Origin: Candidatus Eisenbacteria bacterium
GTDB lineage: Bacteria; Eisenbacteria; RBG-16-71-46; CAIMUX01; JAHJDP01
Reading direction: 5' to 3'
Assembly (NCBI GenBank): GCA_018831195.1
Contig: JAHJDP010000034.1
Location: 18,812-82,811, forward strand
DNA: 64,000 bases
Each line of letters begins with the position of its first letter. Within the stretch, counting starts at the first letter, position 1. The position numbers were made by a program, and so were the translations under genes. A model generated the notes under the pieces. It searched no databases, had not been told where the DNA came from, and saw only the letters and a list, made by a program, of their open reading frames with translations. Below are positions 44,548 through 54,100 of this stretch, piece by piece.

Positions 44548-44807
44548 AGCTATTATCCTCTCTCATACTTCAGATTAACGGGGATAGCAGGACACCGGGT
44601 TTGTCCTGTCGTTTAATTGATCAGCCGAAGGATAGCAGAGTTATGCCATTGAATCAAGATGACACAGAACGAAGAACTCGAAAGCCACCCCTCCCATTTA
44701 ATCCGTCCGCATTGAGTGACTAGCGGTGAGAGAATGTCTCGATCACATAATCGGAGCCGACTATTTTGGGCGGGATGAGATTTGTAAAAGGGACAACCAT
44801 CCCCATT
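44548..44807. other. Intergenic spacer with a small hairpin
   Basis: About 260 bases without a gene. CAGGACA/TGTCCTG at 44588-44608 forms a 7-base-pair hairpin. The FGE-fold gene promoter should lie here on the minus strand. Confidence 0.4.
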
Positions 44808-45659
44808 CTAGAGGGGCGCGTCTCCGAAATCCTTCACGTGGCATTTATTGCACAATGAACGCTGGTTGGGGCTGGTATAGGGATCCTCAATAGGGTATGA
44901 ACCGGAGGCCACGCCGTCATCTGAGAGATAGGTAATAGAGAAATCCCAACGGCCCGCGTCAGGAGCGGAGCTGGCATGGGCCCGATGACAGGTCAGGCAC
45001 ATGACCTGGCTTGTAGCGGTCGGGCCATCATCGCTATTGATCGTCATATTCTGATCTTCAAAGGGTACAAGTGCGAGATAGGCGGTGCGCCGTGTATTCG
45101 ATTCATATCCGTGATAGATCGACGCCCCGGAGGCATCGGGGGCGGGAACTTGATAGGCAAAGAGCTCGTGTTGCGCCACGCCTCCATCCCCATAGAGCAT
45201 CCTGAAATTTCGATTACCGTGGGGATCATAGCAACTTGTACAACTGAATTGGTCGGATGGGAAGGATCCGCCCGGAGAGGTTTCCAGCACATCATCCGGA
45301 CCGACATTTCGTGACGGAACGATAACATTATGTCCGGCGCCGATCATCCGTCCCGGATTGAGGGGATTGCTGCTGAAATTGTGACTGATGAGATCGTCAT
45401 GGCAGATCAAGCAGACATCACTGGGGTTAGAATGTACAAGTAAAAAAGCAATCCCGTTAGGATGTTCCGAGTCGGCCGGCGACCCATCCTGGCTATTGTG
45501 CATCGTATGGCAGAAATCGCAAGCCGCCACACCCCCGCGGTGCAGACCCCGAAGTGACATCGGATGAGTTGCATGGCAATAAAAACAGTTATTCTGTGCT
45601 TGTGCGCCGAGCGTTGAGATGACGAACAGAAAAAGAAACGCGGCCAAACGTTTTGACAC
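44808..45659 (-). CDS. Multihaem c-type cytochrome with one mutated haem site
   Basis: About 283 aa. The preferred start is the GTG at 45659, 8 bases after GAGG, giving a clean signal peptide (VSKRLAAFLFLFVISTLGAQAQ); a longer frame to 45806 has no site. Five intact CXXCH motifs are present (CFYCH, CDFCH, CLICH, CLTCH, CNKCH). A sixth reads CTSCY followed by DPHGN, where a single base change would turn His to Tyr. The spacing recalls NapC/NrfH-associated and doubled-CXXCH domain cytochromes. It is periplasmic; partner unknown. Confidence 0.82.
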   Translation of the reverse strand: MSKRLAAFLFLFVISTLGAQAQNNCFYCHATHPMSLRGLHRGGVAACDFCHTMHNSQDGSPADSEHPNGIAFLLVHSNPSDVCLICHDDLISHNFSSNPLNPGRMIGAGHNVIVPSRNVGPDDVLETSPGGSFPSDQFSCTSCYDPHGNRNFRMLYGDGGVAQHELFAYQVPAPDASGASIYHGYESNTRRTAYLALVPFEDQNMTINSDDGPTATSQVMCLTCHRAHASSAPDAGRWDFSITYLSDDGVASGSYPIEDPYTSPNQRSLCNKCHVKDFGDAPL

Positions 45660-45699
45660 GACCAGAACCTCCCACCCAAAGATGATTAGCTTTGTAGCG

Positions 45700-46062
45700 T
45701 CAGATGAATGACATTCCAAAAACAATCGTATCAGAACCCCGGCCAATTCGTAATGGGATCTCTTCCCCGGTTGTGCCAGGGTCATGACCATCATAGGTAC
45801 ACTCATTTCGTCTCCATTCGTGCGTCATCACGCCAAGGAATAGTGGACCGGTGACTTTTACAAATCCGACACTCTCTGGGTGAGGCAGAAGGTCTGTGCG
45901 GCGAATCCCTGGGACATGACTCCTCGATTCCTCGTCCATGGTGGAGACATGGAAGGCGTTGAAAGATGGTTGCTCTTCGCCCCAGAGTTCTATATTATCC
46001 TTGTGGCCGGCCAATGAGGGGTCGGCCTGCGCCGAAGGAGCGTTGGAATATCTTATTAGCGG
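45700..46062 (-). pseudogene. C-terminal remnant of a possible outer-membrane protein
   Basis: An open frame of about 120 codons with no ATG and an in-frame stop at 46063-46065. The end, GRGSDTIVFGMSFI, looks like a terminal beta strand of a barrel. It lies 40 bases upstream of the multihaem cytochrome on the same strand. It may be the remains of a partner porin. The TTG at 46014 is the only start candidate and lacks a signal peptide. Confidence 0.35.
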
Positions 46063-46179
46063 CTATCATCGATACCGCCGGAAGCAAGACCCTCCACAGT
46101 CCCTCCGGCGCGTCCTCGTCCGTCGCGGTGAATCTTTAGCGCGCGGAGATCCACGGCCTTCACCATGAGGGGGTGTCGC

Positions 46180-47808
46180 ATGTCATCAAATCGGTCTGTC
46201 ACTGTATCTCTCCTGTTGTTACTCCTCTTTGCCCAGGGCGCGGCGTGCTGGGCCTCCGAGGGCGTCTCGATTGAGACGGCCGCCGGGCCGGGAAGCTCTG
46301 TGGTCGTTCGCTCCGTGACCTGGTCGAATTCCCCGGCGCCCGATCCCGATCCCGTGCCGATGCCGGGTGCGGCGACGCCCGCGACCTTTCCCCGCGATGC
46401 CCGTTCCTATCTCTGGATCGATCAGAACCACCAGAATGCGATAGCGGAACGGGTGGCGATCACCGGAGACGGCGCGCACATCATCGCCGGGTGGTGGCTG
46501 AACAACATGCGGGTTTCGACTTACGACACCGAGGTCGACGCGCTCCCCGAGTGGTGGCGGCCCATGACCGTGCAGTTCCAGATCGACGTGGACGCCGATC
46601 AAACCGGCGCCATGCTCACGGCCACGGGACGGGGCGATTCGCTTTACACCTTCGATGCGGCCAGCCCGACACCGACTCACAGCGGGAGCTTTCCGGCGCC
46701 GCAGGTCGGGTATCGCTGCGCGGTGTCGAGTTCCGGCAACACTTACATGGGGGCGAGCGGGAATCCCGACGGTACTTCAGGCGAGGTCTACGTCTGGGAC
46801 GGCTCCGGGACGTTTCTCTTCAAGGCGCCGCTGACCGCCCCGCCCGAGGGAGTGGACGTGTCGGCCGACGGGCTCGTCGTCGCGGCCAATGTGCGCACCT
46901 ACGTCAAGATTTGGGACGCGCTGACGGGCGCTCTTCGTGATTCGGTGGCGATTCCGGGTGAGACGCAGGTCCCGGCGGTTCTCTCCGGCGACGGGAGCAT
47001 CCTCGTCACCAGCGGATTCAGCCACTTGGTCCGCGTCTACCTCTGGAACGGAACCGACTACGCACCCCTCTGGACTTATAACTTGACCGGCACGACCTGG
47101 GCGACAGCATTGGCGGTGTCTGACGACGGATCCACCATCGCCGCGGGGGGGTGGCTTTCGACGGGCTCCTACGGCGGTCGCGTGGCGCTGCTGGACATCG
47201 GCAGCGCGATCCCATTGTGGATCGACGCGAGCTACGGGGATTGGGTGTCCTCGCTTTCTCTGACGGCCGACGGAAGCCTGCTCGCCGCGGGTTCCTGGGG
47301 GCGCTCTGGAGACACCTTCGGCAACATTGTGACTGTCTACGACCGCGACACCGGGGTCCCGATCCAGCACATTCAGGATGACGCCATCGGCGGCGTCGGT
47401 TCGTGTCTCAGCGTGGACATCAGCGCCGACGGGCTCTTCCTGGTCGCCGGAGGCAAGGCGGTTCATGCGCGCGAATTCGGCAACGGCGGATGGGTCATGG
47501 CGGCGCAGCTGACCGATCTCTCCGGGATCCACCCGAATGGGAACATCGTGACCGCGCCTATGCTGTCGGCCTCACCGAATCCGTTTCTCGGTGCGGTCCG
47601 GATCGCGCCCGCCATTCCAGGCGGGCCTGCCGCAGGCACCCTGCGGGTCTTCGCGGCGGATGGCAGACTGGTGCGCGACCTGGGCGAGTCTAAGGCGCTC
47701 TCCGGTTGGACATGGGACGGGAATGATGCGCTGGGGCGGAGCGTTCCGGCGGGGAACTACTTCGTTAAGGGTAACGGTGCGGTGCTACGGGTTGTTCGCT
47801 TGCGGTGA
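46180..47808 (+). CDS. Secreted beta-propeller (WD40-like) protein with FlgD-like C-terminal domain
   Basis: About 542 aa. The ATG at 46180, behind a GAGGGGG site, begins a signal peptide (SVTVSLLLLLLFAQGAACWA). A region of seven or so repeats follows (~90-440) with 'SADGLVVAA', 'SGDGSILVTSG', 'SDDGSTIAAGG', 'TADGSLLAAGSW' and 'SADGLFLVAGG' turns, typical of WD40/YVTN propellers. The FlgD-like domain is at the C-terminus (ASPNPFLGAV, FAADGRLVRDL, WDGNDALGRSVPAGNYFVK). GC content is visibly higher than in its neighbours. Likely a surface-exposed binding protein; no enzyme motif. Confidence 0.8.
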   Translation: MSSNRSVTVSLLLLLLFAQGAACWASEGVSIETAAGPGSSVVVRSVTWSNSPAPDPDPVPMPGAATPATFPRDARSYLWIDQNHQNAIAERVAITGDGAHIIAGWWLNNMRVSTYDTEVDALPEWWRPMTVQFQIDVDADQTGAMLTATGRGDSLYTFDAASPTPTHSGSFPAPQVGYRCAVSSSGNTYMGASGNPDGTSGEVYVWDGSGTFLFKAPLTAPPEGVDVSADGLVVAANVRTYVKIWDALTGALRDSVAIPGETQVPAVLSGDGSILVTSGFSHLVRVYLWNGTDYAPLWTYNLTGTTWATALAVSDDGSTIAAGGWLSTGSYGGRVALLDIGSAIPLWIDASYGDWVSSLSLTADGSLLAAGSWGRSGDTFGNIVTVYDRDTGVPIQHIQDDAIGGVGSCLSVDISADGLFLVAGGKAVHAREFGNGGWVMAAQLTDLSGIHPNGNIVTAPMLSASPNPFLGAVRIAPAIPGGPAAGTLRVFAADGRLVRDLGESKALSGWTWDGNDALGRSVPAGNYFVKGNGAVLRVVRLR

Positions 47809-47864
47809 GATTGCCGGTCTCTCTGTTGGGCGCGGCCATGCTTGTCGAGTAGAAGGTGAGGAGT

Positions 47865-48224
47865 ATGGGTATATTTTCCAAGGTGAGCGGCTTGAACAAG
47901 CTATCTGAGCATTATCATGCGACCAACGACCCCGGCGACGTCAGTCAAACCAAGCAGACGGTGAAGATCGGGGTCGTGAGGTATCGGAGTTGCGTCACCG
48001 TCGGTATTGGGAGCGGTGGACTGTTCCTTCGGGTGAGTCCACCGCTGGGAAAAGAATGCAAGCTGCTGATACCTTGGAATGAGATCAAAAATGTTAAAGA
48101 AGCAAAGTTGTATGGGCGGCAGGGAGTGCACATGGCGATAGGTGATCCCGCGGTAGGGGAAATCACCATCTACAAAGAATTGTTTGAACAATTGAGGGGG
48201 AATTTGAGCGGGGTGGCGCAATGA
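47865..48224 (+). CDS. Small conserved-looking hypothetical protein
   Basis: 119 aa from the ATG at 47865, 8 bases after AAGG. A beta-rich core (VTVGIGSGGLFLRVSPPLGKECKLLIPWNEIKNVKEAKL) resembles the 'GLfL...PLLIPWsEI' pattern of small PH-like bacterial proteins. No signal peptide; cytoplasmic. Its stop overlaps the start of a 49-codon frame (ATGA). Confidence 0.55.
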   Translation: MGIFSKVSGLNKLSEHYHATNDPGDVSQTKQTVKIGVVRYRSCVTVGIGSGGLFLRVSPPLGKECKLLIPWNEIKNVKEAKLYGRQGVHMAIGDPAVGEITIYKELFEQLRGNLSGVAQ

Positions 48225-48370
48225 AGCTTGGAGTAAGCGAGTCAATGGCGGTTCAATGGGACACTGCGTTTGGAACGCTGAGTAGCAGATGGACGTCCCT
48301 TGATGCGTCACTTAAGTCGCTTGATGCACCGGAATCCGATATCCCCCCCGACGCTGTTTTCCGATCGTGA
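48221..48370 (+). CDS. Possible short gene coupled to the preceding gene
   Basis: 49 codons, ATG overlapping the upstream stop as ATGA, product beginning MKLGVSESMAVQWDTAF. It runs antisense into the last 63 bases of the TIR-FGE gene. The coupling is suggestive, but the length is too short for codon-use support. Confidence 0.25.
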   Translation: MKLGVSESMAVQWDTAFGTLSSRWTSLDASLKSLDAPESDIPPDAVFRS

Positions 48371-50785
48371 CGTTTGTGTTGAGCCCGAAAGTTCTTCAGC
48401 TTTAGTGGAAATCGACCCGCCTTGCAACACTCTACAATTGACGCGCTGCCTGTTCGATGGGTTGCTTTCCTCGCAATCCAGAGAGTTGCAACACCACTCC
48501 CAGATATTCCCCAGCATATCGAAAAAGCCCCAGGAATTAGGCTGTTTCTGTTTCACTTTATTAATGAAGATCCCAGAATTTCCAGCATGCCAGGCGATAG
48601 AACCGATCGGAATTTTTGGATTCACCGGTCCGCCGGCCCTGCATACATACTCCCACTCTGCTTCCGTAGGTAATTGGTAGCCGAAGTGCCGGCAGAATGA
48701 ATCCGCCTCGCTCCAGCTTAGGTCCGTAGCGGGATGGTCCACGGAGAGAAGTCGATCCTGCAGCGTGTGATGTGAGTTGGCATAAAGCTGGTATTTCCGC
48801 CATTGGCCGCGGGTCGTCGGTGTCTCGGCCATGTAGAACGGGTCAGCGATGACAATCTCGCGACTCGATTTCTCGTTCCCGTCTTCCGGCTTGAAGCTCC
48901 CCGGCTCCACAAGCACAAACACGATCCCACTGCGCGGATCGGTAGCCCGACGGGCCCATCCCCTTGATCCAGGTTCCCGATCAAGCCGTCTCCAGCTCGC
49001 CGGCACACGAGAGGAAATGACAAGCTCGGACGCGATCTGGCGCCTTGCCTCGCCATAGGCCACAATTGAATCTGTTACCTTTTCCTGTTTGCGATACTCG
49101 TTGCCCAGCTCGAACCATTCCCGCGCCATCAAAATCGCTCCGGGTTCCGGGATCTTCCAATCTTGAAACCTTCTCTCCAGTGCGCTGATGTCCGCCGATG
49201 CTTGGCGTTCCGCCTGATCTGCGGGCTCGCGTTTTTCCACACGCTGCAACGTCTCCTCGCGAGAACATGCATAAGCCTGCTGTGCTTCTTTGAAGGCTTT
49301 TTCCGCCAGGGATAGTTCCATCTCTTGCAGGTATTGGCGGCCTGCTTCCAGAAGCTGCTCCGCTTGTTCAAATGTCTTGGAAGGTGTCAACTGGTTGTTA
49401 TCGTTATCTTGCTTTGCCTTGGTTCGATCCAAGACAACCAGCTGCTGAAGTGATTCAATCGAAGCTCTTCGAGCGATGAGCTCATGCACGCGCTCAAGGG
49501 TATTTGTAATGCCAACGTCAGCGAGTTCGAAGCAATTGATGGCTTTGTCGATATCTCTGTCACGAAGAGCGGCTTGTCCTTCAAGCAGGGCACGTCGGGC
49601 TTCCTCCTGACCTTCGACCCGTCCTGTCTGGACCGTCTGGAGGAGTTCTGCCAGCTCTCGGCTCCTCTCCGTCGCCTTGCGCTCGGCGCATTCGGCAGCC
49701 AGAACAGGGGCGCTCTCGCGGGCATTGGAGAACTTTGCCTTTGCAAGGGAGTAGTTATTTAGCGCTTGCTGGAGGTCGCCACGCGACATCTCTGCTTCAG
49801 CTGCCTGGATGGCTCGCTCTCCTTCATTGAATTCGGTGGGGGGCGTGATTTCAAGGCTCTTGAAGAGATCAGAAGTGCCGGCATATGCCTCCATTGCTTC
49901 GGCTGACATCGCTTCTGTCCGCAATCTGAGGTCTTCCTTGGAGATCAGCGCCGCAAGACTCTCAAGTTCTGCTCTCCCCGATCTATAGGTGGAGATGGCT
50001 TTGTTACACACCCGGTCGCGGATCATAAACTCGCCTGACTGGAGCTTGATCTCTACAGCCTGGAGTTTTTCACTATTTAAAACTTCTTTCTCAATAAAAC
50101 GCTTCAGTTTTCGTAACCGATCAGCTTCGGCTGCATCACTTCGAGCTGCATTTGAGATTTGTTGTTCAAGTTTCTTGCTATAGTCCTTGATGTTCCCGCG
50201 GGCAGTCTCGGCGAGGGTTCTTTCGTGAACGGCCTCCTCGTATCGTTCATCAAGCTGCGGAGAATTCAGGTAAGCTTCGTTAGGCGAATCCTGTCTTGGA
50301 ACTGAAGGATCAGGGATACGCGCGTCGAAGATAGTTTTTGGAAGCGATGAAATAACCTTCTTCAAATACCGGCTTCTCGGGATCGCAAACTTTTTGAGTG
50401 CTTGGCGGGCGCCCAATTGTAGACGAAGTCCAGGGCGAAGTTGGATATCTTCAATATAGATCGCCAGCGTCGGTTTTTTTAGCTCTAACGCCATATGGAT
50501 TTCGTTGCTGACATTATCTGAGTTATCAGCGGCGGCTGAGACAAACACTAAAAAGTAAGATGAATGTATCAGTGCATTGGCTATTCCGTCCGACCATTCG
50601 TTACCGGGATCAAGGCCCTCATCGTACCAAATACGGACCCCATGATTGTGGAGTACTTTCAGATCCTCAAAGACCGATGCCCCATCGGCATGGGCATAAC
50701 TCACGAAGCTGTATGGTTCGGTACCCTTGTAGGGTTCAAATGGGGGCGGGGTGTCAACAGTGACCATTTGCAGCTGACTCTCCAT
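48308..50785 (-). CDS. TIR - helical - FGE-fold three-part protein
   Basis: 825 aa, no signal peptide. Residues ~22-150 are a TIR domain (EPYSFVSYAHAD, GVRIWYDEGLDPGNEW, SSYFLVFVSAAA, with a Glu in NVSNEIHMALE at the usual NADase position). Residues ~160-560 are a long helical, partly coiled-coil region rich in Glu/Ala/Arg with TPR-like repeats (AIQAAEAEMSRGDLQQALNNY). Residues ~590-825 are an FGE-sulfatase domain (FVLVEPGSFKPED, YQLPTEAEWEYVCRAGG, GNIWEWCCNSLDC, CRVLQGGS, GFRC). TIR effectors coupled to lectin-like sensor domains are known in bacterial conflict and in retroelement-diversified proteins. A cytoplasmic sensor-effector is inferred. Confidence 0.8.
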   Translation of the reverse strand: MESQLQMVTVDTPPPFEPYKGTEPYSFVSYAHADGASVFEDLKVLHNHGVRIWYDEGLDPGNEWSDGIANALIHSSYFLVFVSAAADNSDNVSNEIHMALELKKPTLAIYIEDIQLRPGLRLQLGARQALKKFAIPRSRYLKKVISSLPKTIFDARIPDPSVPRQDSPNEAYLNSPQLDERYEEAVHERTLAETARGNIKDYSKKLEQQISNAARSDAAEADRLRKLKRFIEKEVLNSEKLQAVEIKLQSGEFMIRDRVCNKAISTYRSGRAELESLAALISKEDLRLRTEAMSAEAMEAYAGTSDLFKSLEITPPTEFNEGERAIQAAEAEMSRGDLQQALNNYSLAKAKFSNARESAPVLAAECAERKATERSRELAELLQTVQTGRVEGQEEARRALLEGQAALRDRDIDKAINCFELADVGITNTLERVHELIARRASIESLQQLVVLDRTKAKQDNDNNQLTPSKTFEQAEQLLEAGRQYLQEMELSLAEKAFKEAQQAYACSREETLQRVEKREPADQAERQASADISALERRFQDWKIPEPGAILMAREWFELGNEYRKQEKVTDSIVAYGEARRQIASELVISSRVPASWRRLDREPGSRGWARRATDPRSGIVFVLVEPGSFKPEDGNEKSSREIVIADPFYMAETPTTRGQWRKYQLYANSHHTLQDRLLSVDHPATDLSWSEADSFCRHFGYQLPTEAEWEYVCRAGGPVNPKIPIGSIAWHAGNSGIFINKVKQKQPNSWGFFDMLGNIWEWCCNSLDCEESNPSNRQRVNCRVLQGGSISTKAEELSGSTQTSRSENSVGGDIGFRCIKRLK

Positions 50786-51107
50786 TCAGGATAGGGATAT
50801 AAAACTGGCATCTGCCCGGGAAGACTTGCCTATTACCATAATCTCATTCTATCGCTGCGTCAATGCAATAGCAGCAGCTATCCAGTTGACCTATATAATG
50901 ATGTGACATTCATCGCACCGATCTTCAGCACAGTTTTCGACACTAAGGAATCCGATTGTATAAACGTCCTGGGCGAGATGAAAATCCGGATTTGTTCAAA
51001 ATTGAGAGCAAAGGTCCCCAATGGTCCATGCGATGGTTTGCGGTAGTAGGCCAAAACAGGATCTTCTGCGCCTCCAATCCGAACGGTACGAACTTCACCC
51101 GCCGCGT
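50786..51107. other. Intergenic region upstream of the TIR-FGE gene
   Basis: No gene is visible in 322 bases. A minus-strand promoter for the TIR-FGE gene is annotated at 50835-50863; the remainder shows nothing recognisable. Confidence 0.45.
50835..50863 (-). promoter_or_regulatory. Candidate sigma70-type promoter of the TIR-FGE gene
   Basis: On the minus strand TTGACG (50858-50863) and TATGGT (50835-50840) are separated by 17 bases, about 50 bases upstream of the start codon. Confidence 0.4.
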
Positions 51108-54100
51108 TTATTCTATTTGATTCATCTGCGTCATTGTTAGCTTGCCTTTCGGATTTTTATGCACGACCGCTTCCCACATCGAGGTATCGACCAGTTCGAG
51201 CTTCATTTTGTAGTTCGTGCCCGCGACAACCTGCGTTTGAACCTGGAGAAGCTGTTTGAGCGCTGGTCCCGGCGGACGGAATAGAAATGTGTGCTCCTTG
51301 GCAATCTCTTCGGCCGCGAACCCCGCGGCTTGCAGCGCCGACGGGTTATCCGGCGAACAATCGATGTAGGCGCCGGGCGCCGGGCGCGGCGCCTGTATCA
51401 ATGGGAAAGATGCGGCTCCTGAGAGTGTAAGTGAGACGCCGGTGCCGCTTGTCGGGAGTTTCGTCCACTCCATCTCCGGTCCGGCTGTGAGCATCAATCC
51501 GACAATGGTGTGATCGAATGCCACATCCCCTTGAACGAACCTCTTGATCTCCTGGGGATCGAAGACGATGTCGACGCTGATCTTTTTGGTGGAACGACGT
51601 TGTTTCTTGACTCGGTCATCCAGGTCCTTCTCGAGTTCCGCCCATTCGCCACTTTTAATCATCTCCTGTTTTCGCAGCTCGATCGCACCCTCCTCGCCCA
51701 CATCCACGATGTCGTACTGCGTGGGGATGATCTCGATCTTCCGGTCGCTCTCGGGCAGGAAATCTCGGGCCTCGAACTCGATGGAAAGAACAGGGACGAC
51801 CGAGAGGCGCCACAAACTAATACCGAAATCCCTCTGCGATTTTTTGAAACAACCCAGCTGGAGCGCGATCGGCTGGAGGGTGGTCTCGCCCTCCCTGGTT
51901 ACCCCGACGCCCCCGAACATCCAGGCGCCGAATTCCGGCATCTGGCAACCGACTCCGAGCTGCGCGGCGACATGTTTGAAGCTGCCGCCTACCTGAATCC
52001 CCGCCCAGACGTAATCGCAGAGAGTGGGGCTGCCGCCACCGCGGCTCTGGATCCCGGACGCGTCAGTTGGCGGAGTGTGATCAGTAGCATCCGCGCCACG
52101 CGTCATGATCCCCCCGCTCCAAGGCCCGACCATCGCCTCGAATACGAAGTCGCCACCGATATCGTCCCAGCCACCCGGAGTTCCCACGAACCCCTGTCCG
52201 TTGGCGTAGCCGTCCCGGCTGAACCACAGGTAAGCTGAGGGGTTTTGATTCGTTACCGTCACGGCCAATTGATCACCTGGCAGGACAGCAATTCCAGCCC
52301 AGCTGACATCGATCTCGGTGAGCTCCTCGCTATAACTCAGCGGGAAGTCATCGGGAGACATCTCAAGGGTGAACAGGGCAAACGCCGGATCGGAGACCGG
52401 GCGATCGTTCTGATCCAAAGGGCACAGACCGAGGATGAGGTTGCCGCCGGTCCAGGCCCGGCGGTTGATCCGCAAAGCAATGGTATTCAATTGTCCGGGC
52501 TGGCTGAGCGTAAAGGTTTGAGCGAAGGTCAGACCGCACCGTACCGGCTGAAACTCGTCGCTCGATGGAGTCCACGTCGCATCCGCAGCCTGCGACTCAC
52601 CCCTGGCCTGAGGCGCAAGCAGCCTCCGAAGGCTTACAATCGTCGAGCCATCGTCCCAGTCGTCGGCCCGGAGCCGCCGCACCACCGGAGCCGCCGTGGG
52701 TTGTTCGATTCCCGCCGGCTCGGCATTGACGGCGCCGTCTCCGCGCGTCATCACCAGGTCACTCGTCGTGACCTCGGTTTCGAAAACGAAATCGCCTCCT
52801 CGGTCGCGCCACTGCCCCGAGCTTGAGACATACCCCCGGCCCTCCCAGTATCCGTCCAGGTACCACCACTCGTAATCCGCGGGGCCCGGATTGGTGATCA
52901 CCACGGCCAGGCGATCGCCGGATTGGACACGGATGTCCGCGCCACCGAGATGGATCGACGTCATCTGCTCATTGAAGATTTGAGGGACCTCACCCGGCGG
53001 CAAGGTGCCCGAGAACAGAGCTGCGGCCGGATCTCGGATGGGCTCGTCCTGGCTGTCCACCCGCACGATTTCGACCGCGAGCGGCGTGGCATTGTCGGGA
53101 GCGCGATTGACACGGATGCGGAGATCGCTCAGCTTCCCCGTCCGGTCCACCGTGAAGGTCTGGGCACACGCGAGTCCGCCATGGATCTTCTGGCTCCTGC
53201 GCGTCTCCGGCGCCCATCTTTGATCGAGCGCCGCCAAATGCGCCGGTGCTTTGTATGGCTCTTCAATGCCATTGCCGGGCTCACCCTCATCGACGTCGAT
53301 CTCCTCGGGTGCGACCGGCTCACCCTCATCGACGTCGATCTCCTCGGGTGCGACCGGCTCAACGTCGGCTATCGAGTGAATTGGCGCCTGCGGTGCGGCC
53401 GGCGCATTGGGCGCCTTCATGTATCTGAGCATCGAGAATGCCGGCCCAAGAATCTCTTCCAACTGAGTCCGGATTTCATCGCCCGATCGCTCGCACAGAC
53501 TGCCCGATAACAGGAACTCCCGGAGCTCCGGAATGACCTGCTGGTTGGATTGAAGCTGTTCGGCGACCGCATTGACGAGCACGACCTGAGGGGCGATCTC
53601 CGACAACCCCTCGCTGATCCGGCCCTGGAGATCGGCCATCAACTTGTCACCCCCGGTTGCTTCCATGACCACGTCCATCGCACCGGCGAAGCTGTCGCTG
53701 ATCGGACCCGTGACCTCATTGATCGCCTTGGCCGCCGGGCCGCTCAACTCGGCCGTCAAATCCATGCCCTGCACCATGTAGAGCAGCGCCTTGCATGCCA
53801 TTTCCTTGAGGAAGCGCTCCGCCTCCTCGGCCAGCCATGTGACAGCTTCGACCGCGGCTTCCCAGGCTTGGTTCATCGCCAGCGCTGCTTGTTTTACCGC
53901 CTGTTGCATCAACTCGGCCATGAGTTCCGGATTGTTTGCCGCCAGTTCCGCTTGCCTGCGCAAGCGATCCGCTTCTTCAAAAGTTTGCTGGGCTAGAGAT
54001 TGCATGCGGTTAAATGTATCTATTTTGTCGAGCTTTAACGCTTCAGCGGCATCCTCCACAACCTTTTGAGTGGCCTTTTCCGCGGCCCTTGCAGCGTCCT

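Noticed and set aside
46783..47532. Long open frames antisense to the beta-propeller gene and similar frames opposite rnf and kor genes
   Set aside because: They are explained by high third-position GC on the coding strand, have Arg/Gly/His-rich products, and lack ribosome-binding sites.
48308..48560. Diversity-generating retroelement variable region at the 3' end of the TIR-FGE gene
   Set aside because: No template repeat and no reverse transcriptase gene in the window; the FGE end shows no adenine-directed variation that could be judged from one copy.
53281..53358. 39-base tandem repeat considered as the start of a CRISPR-like array
   Set aside because: It has only two adjacent copies with no spacers and encodes an in-frame 13-residue acidic repeat.
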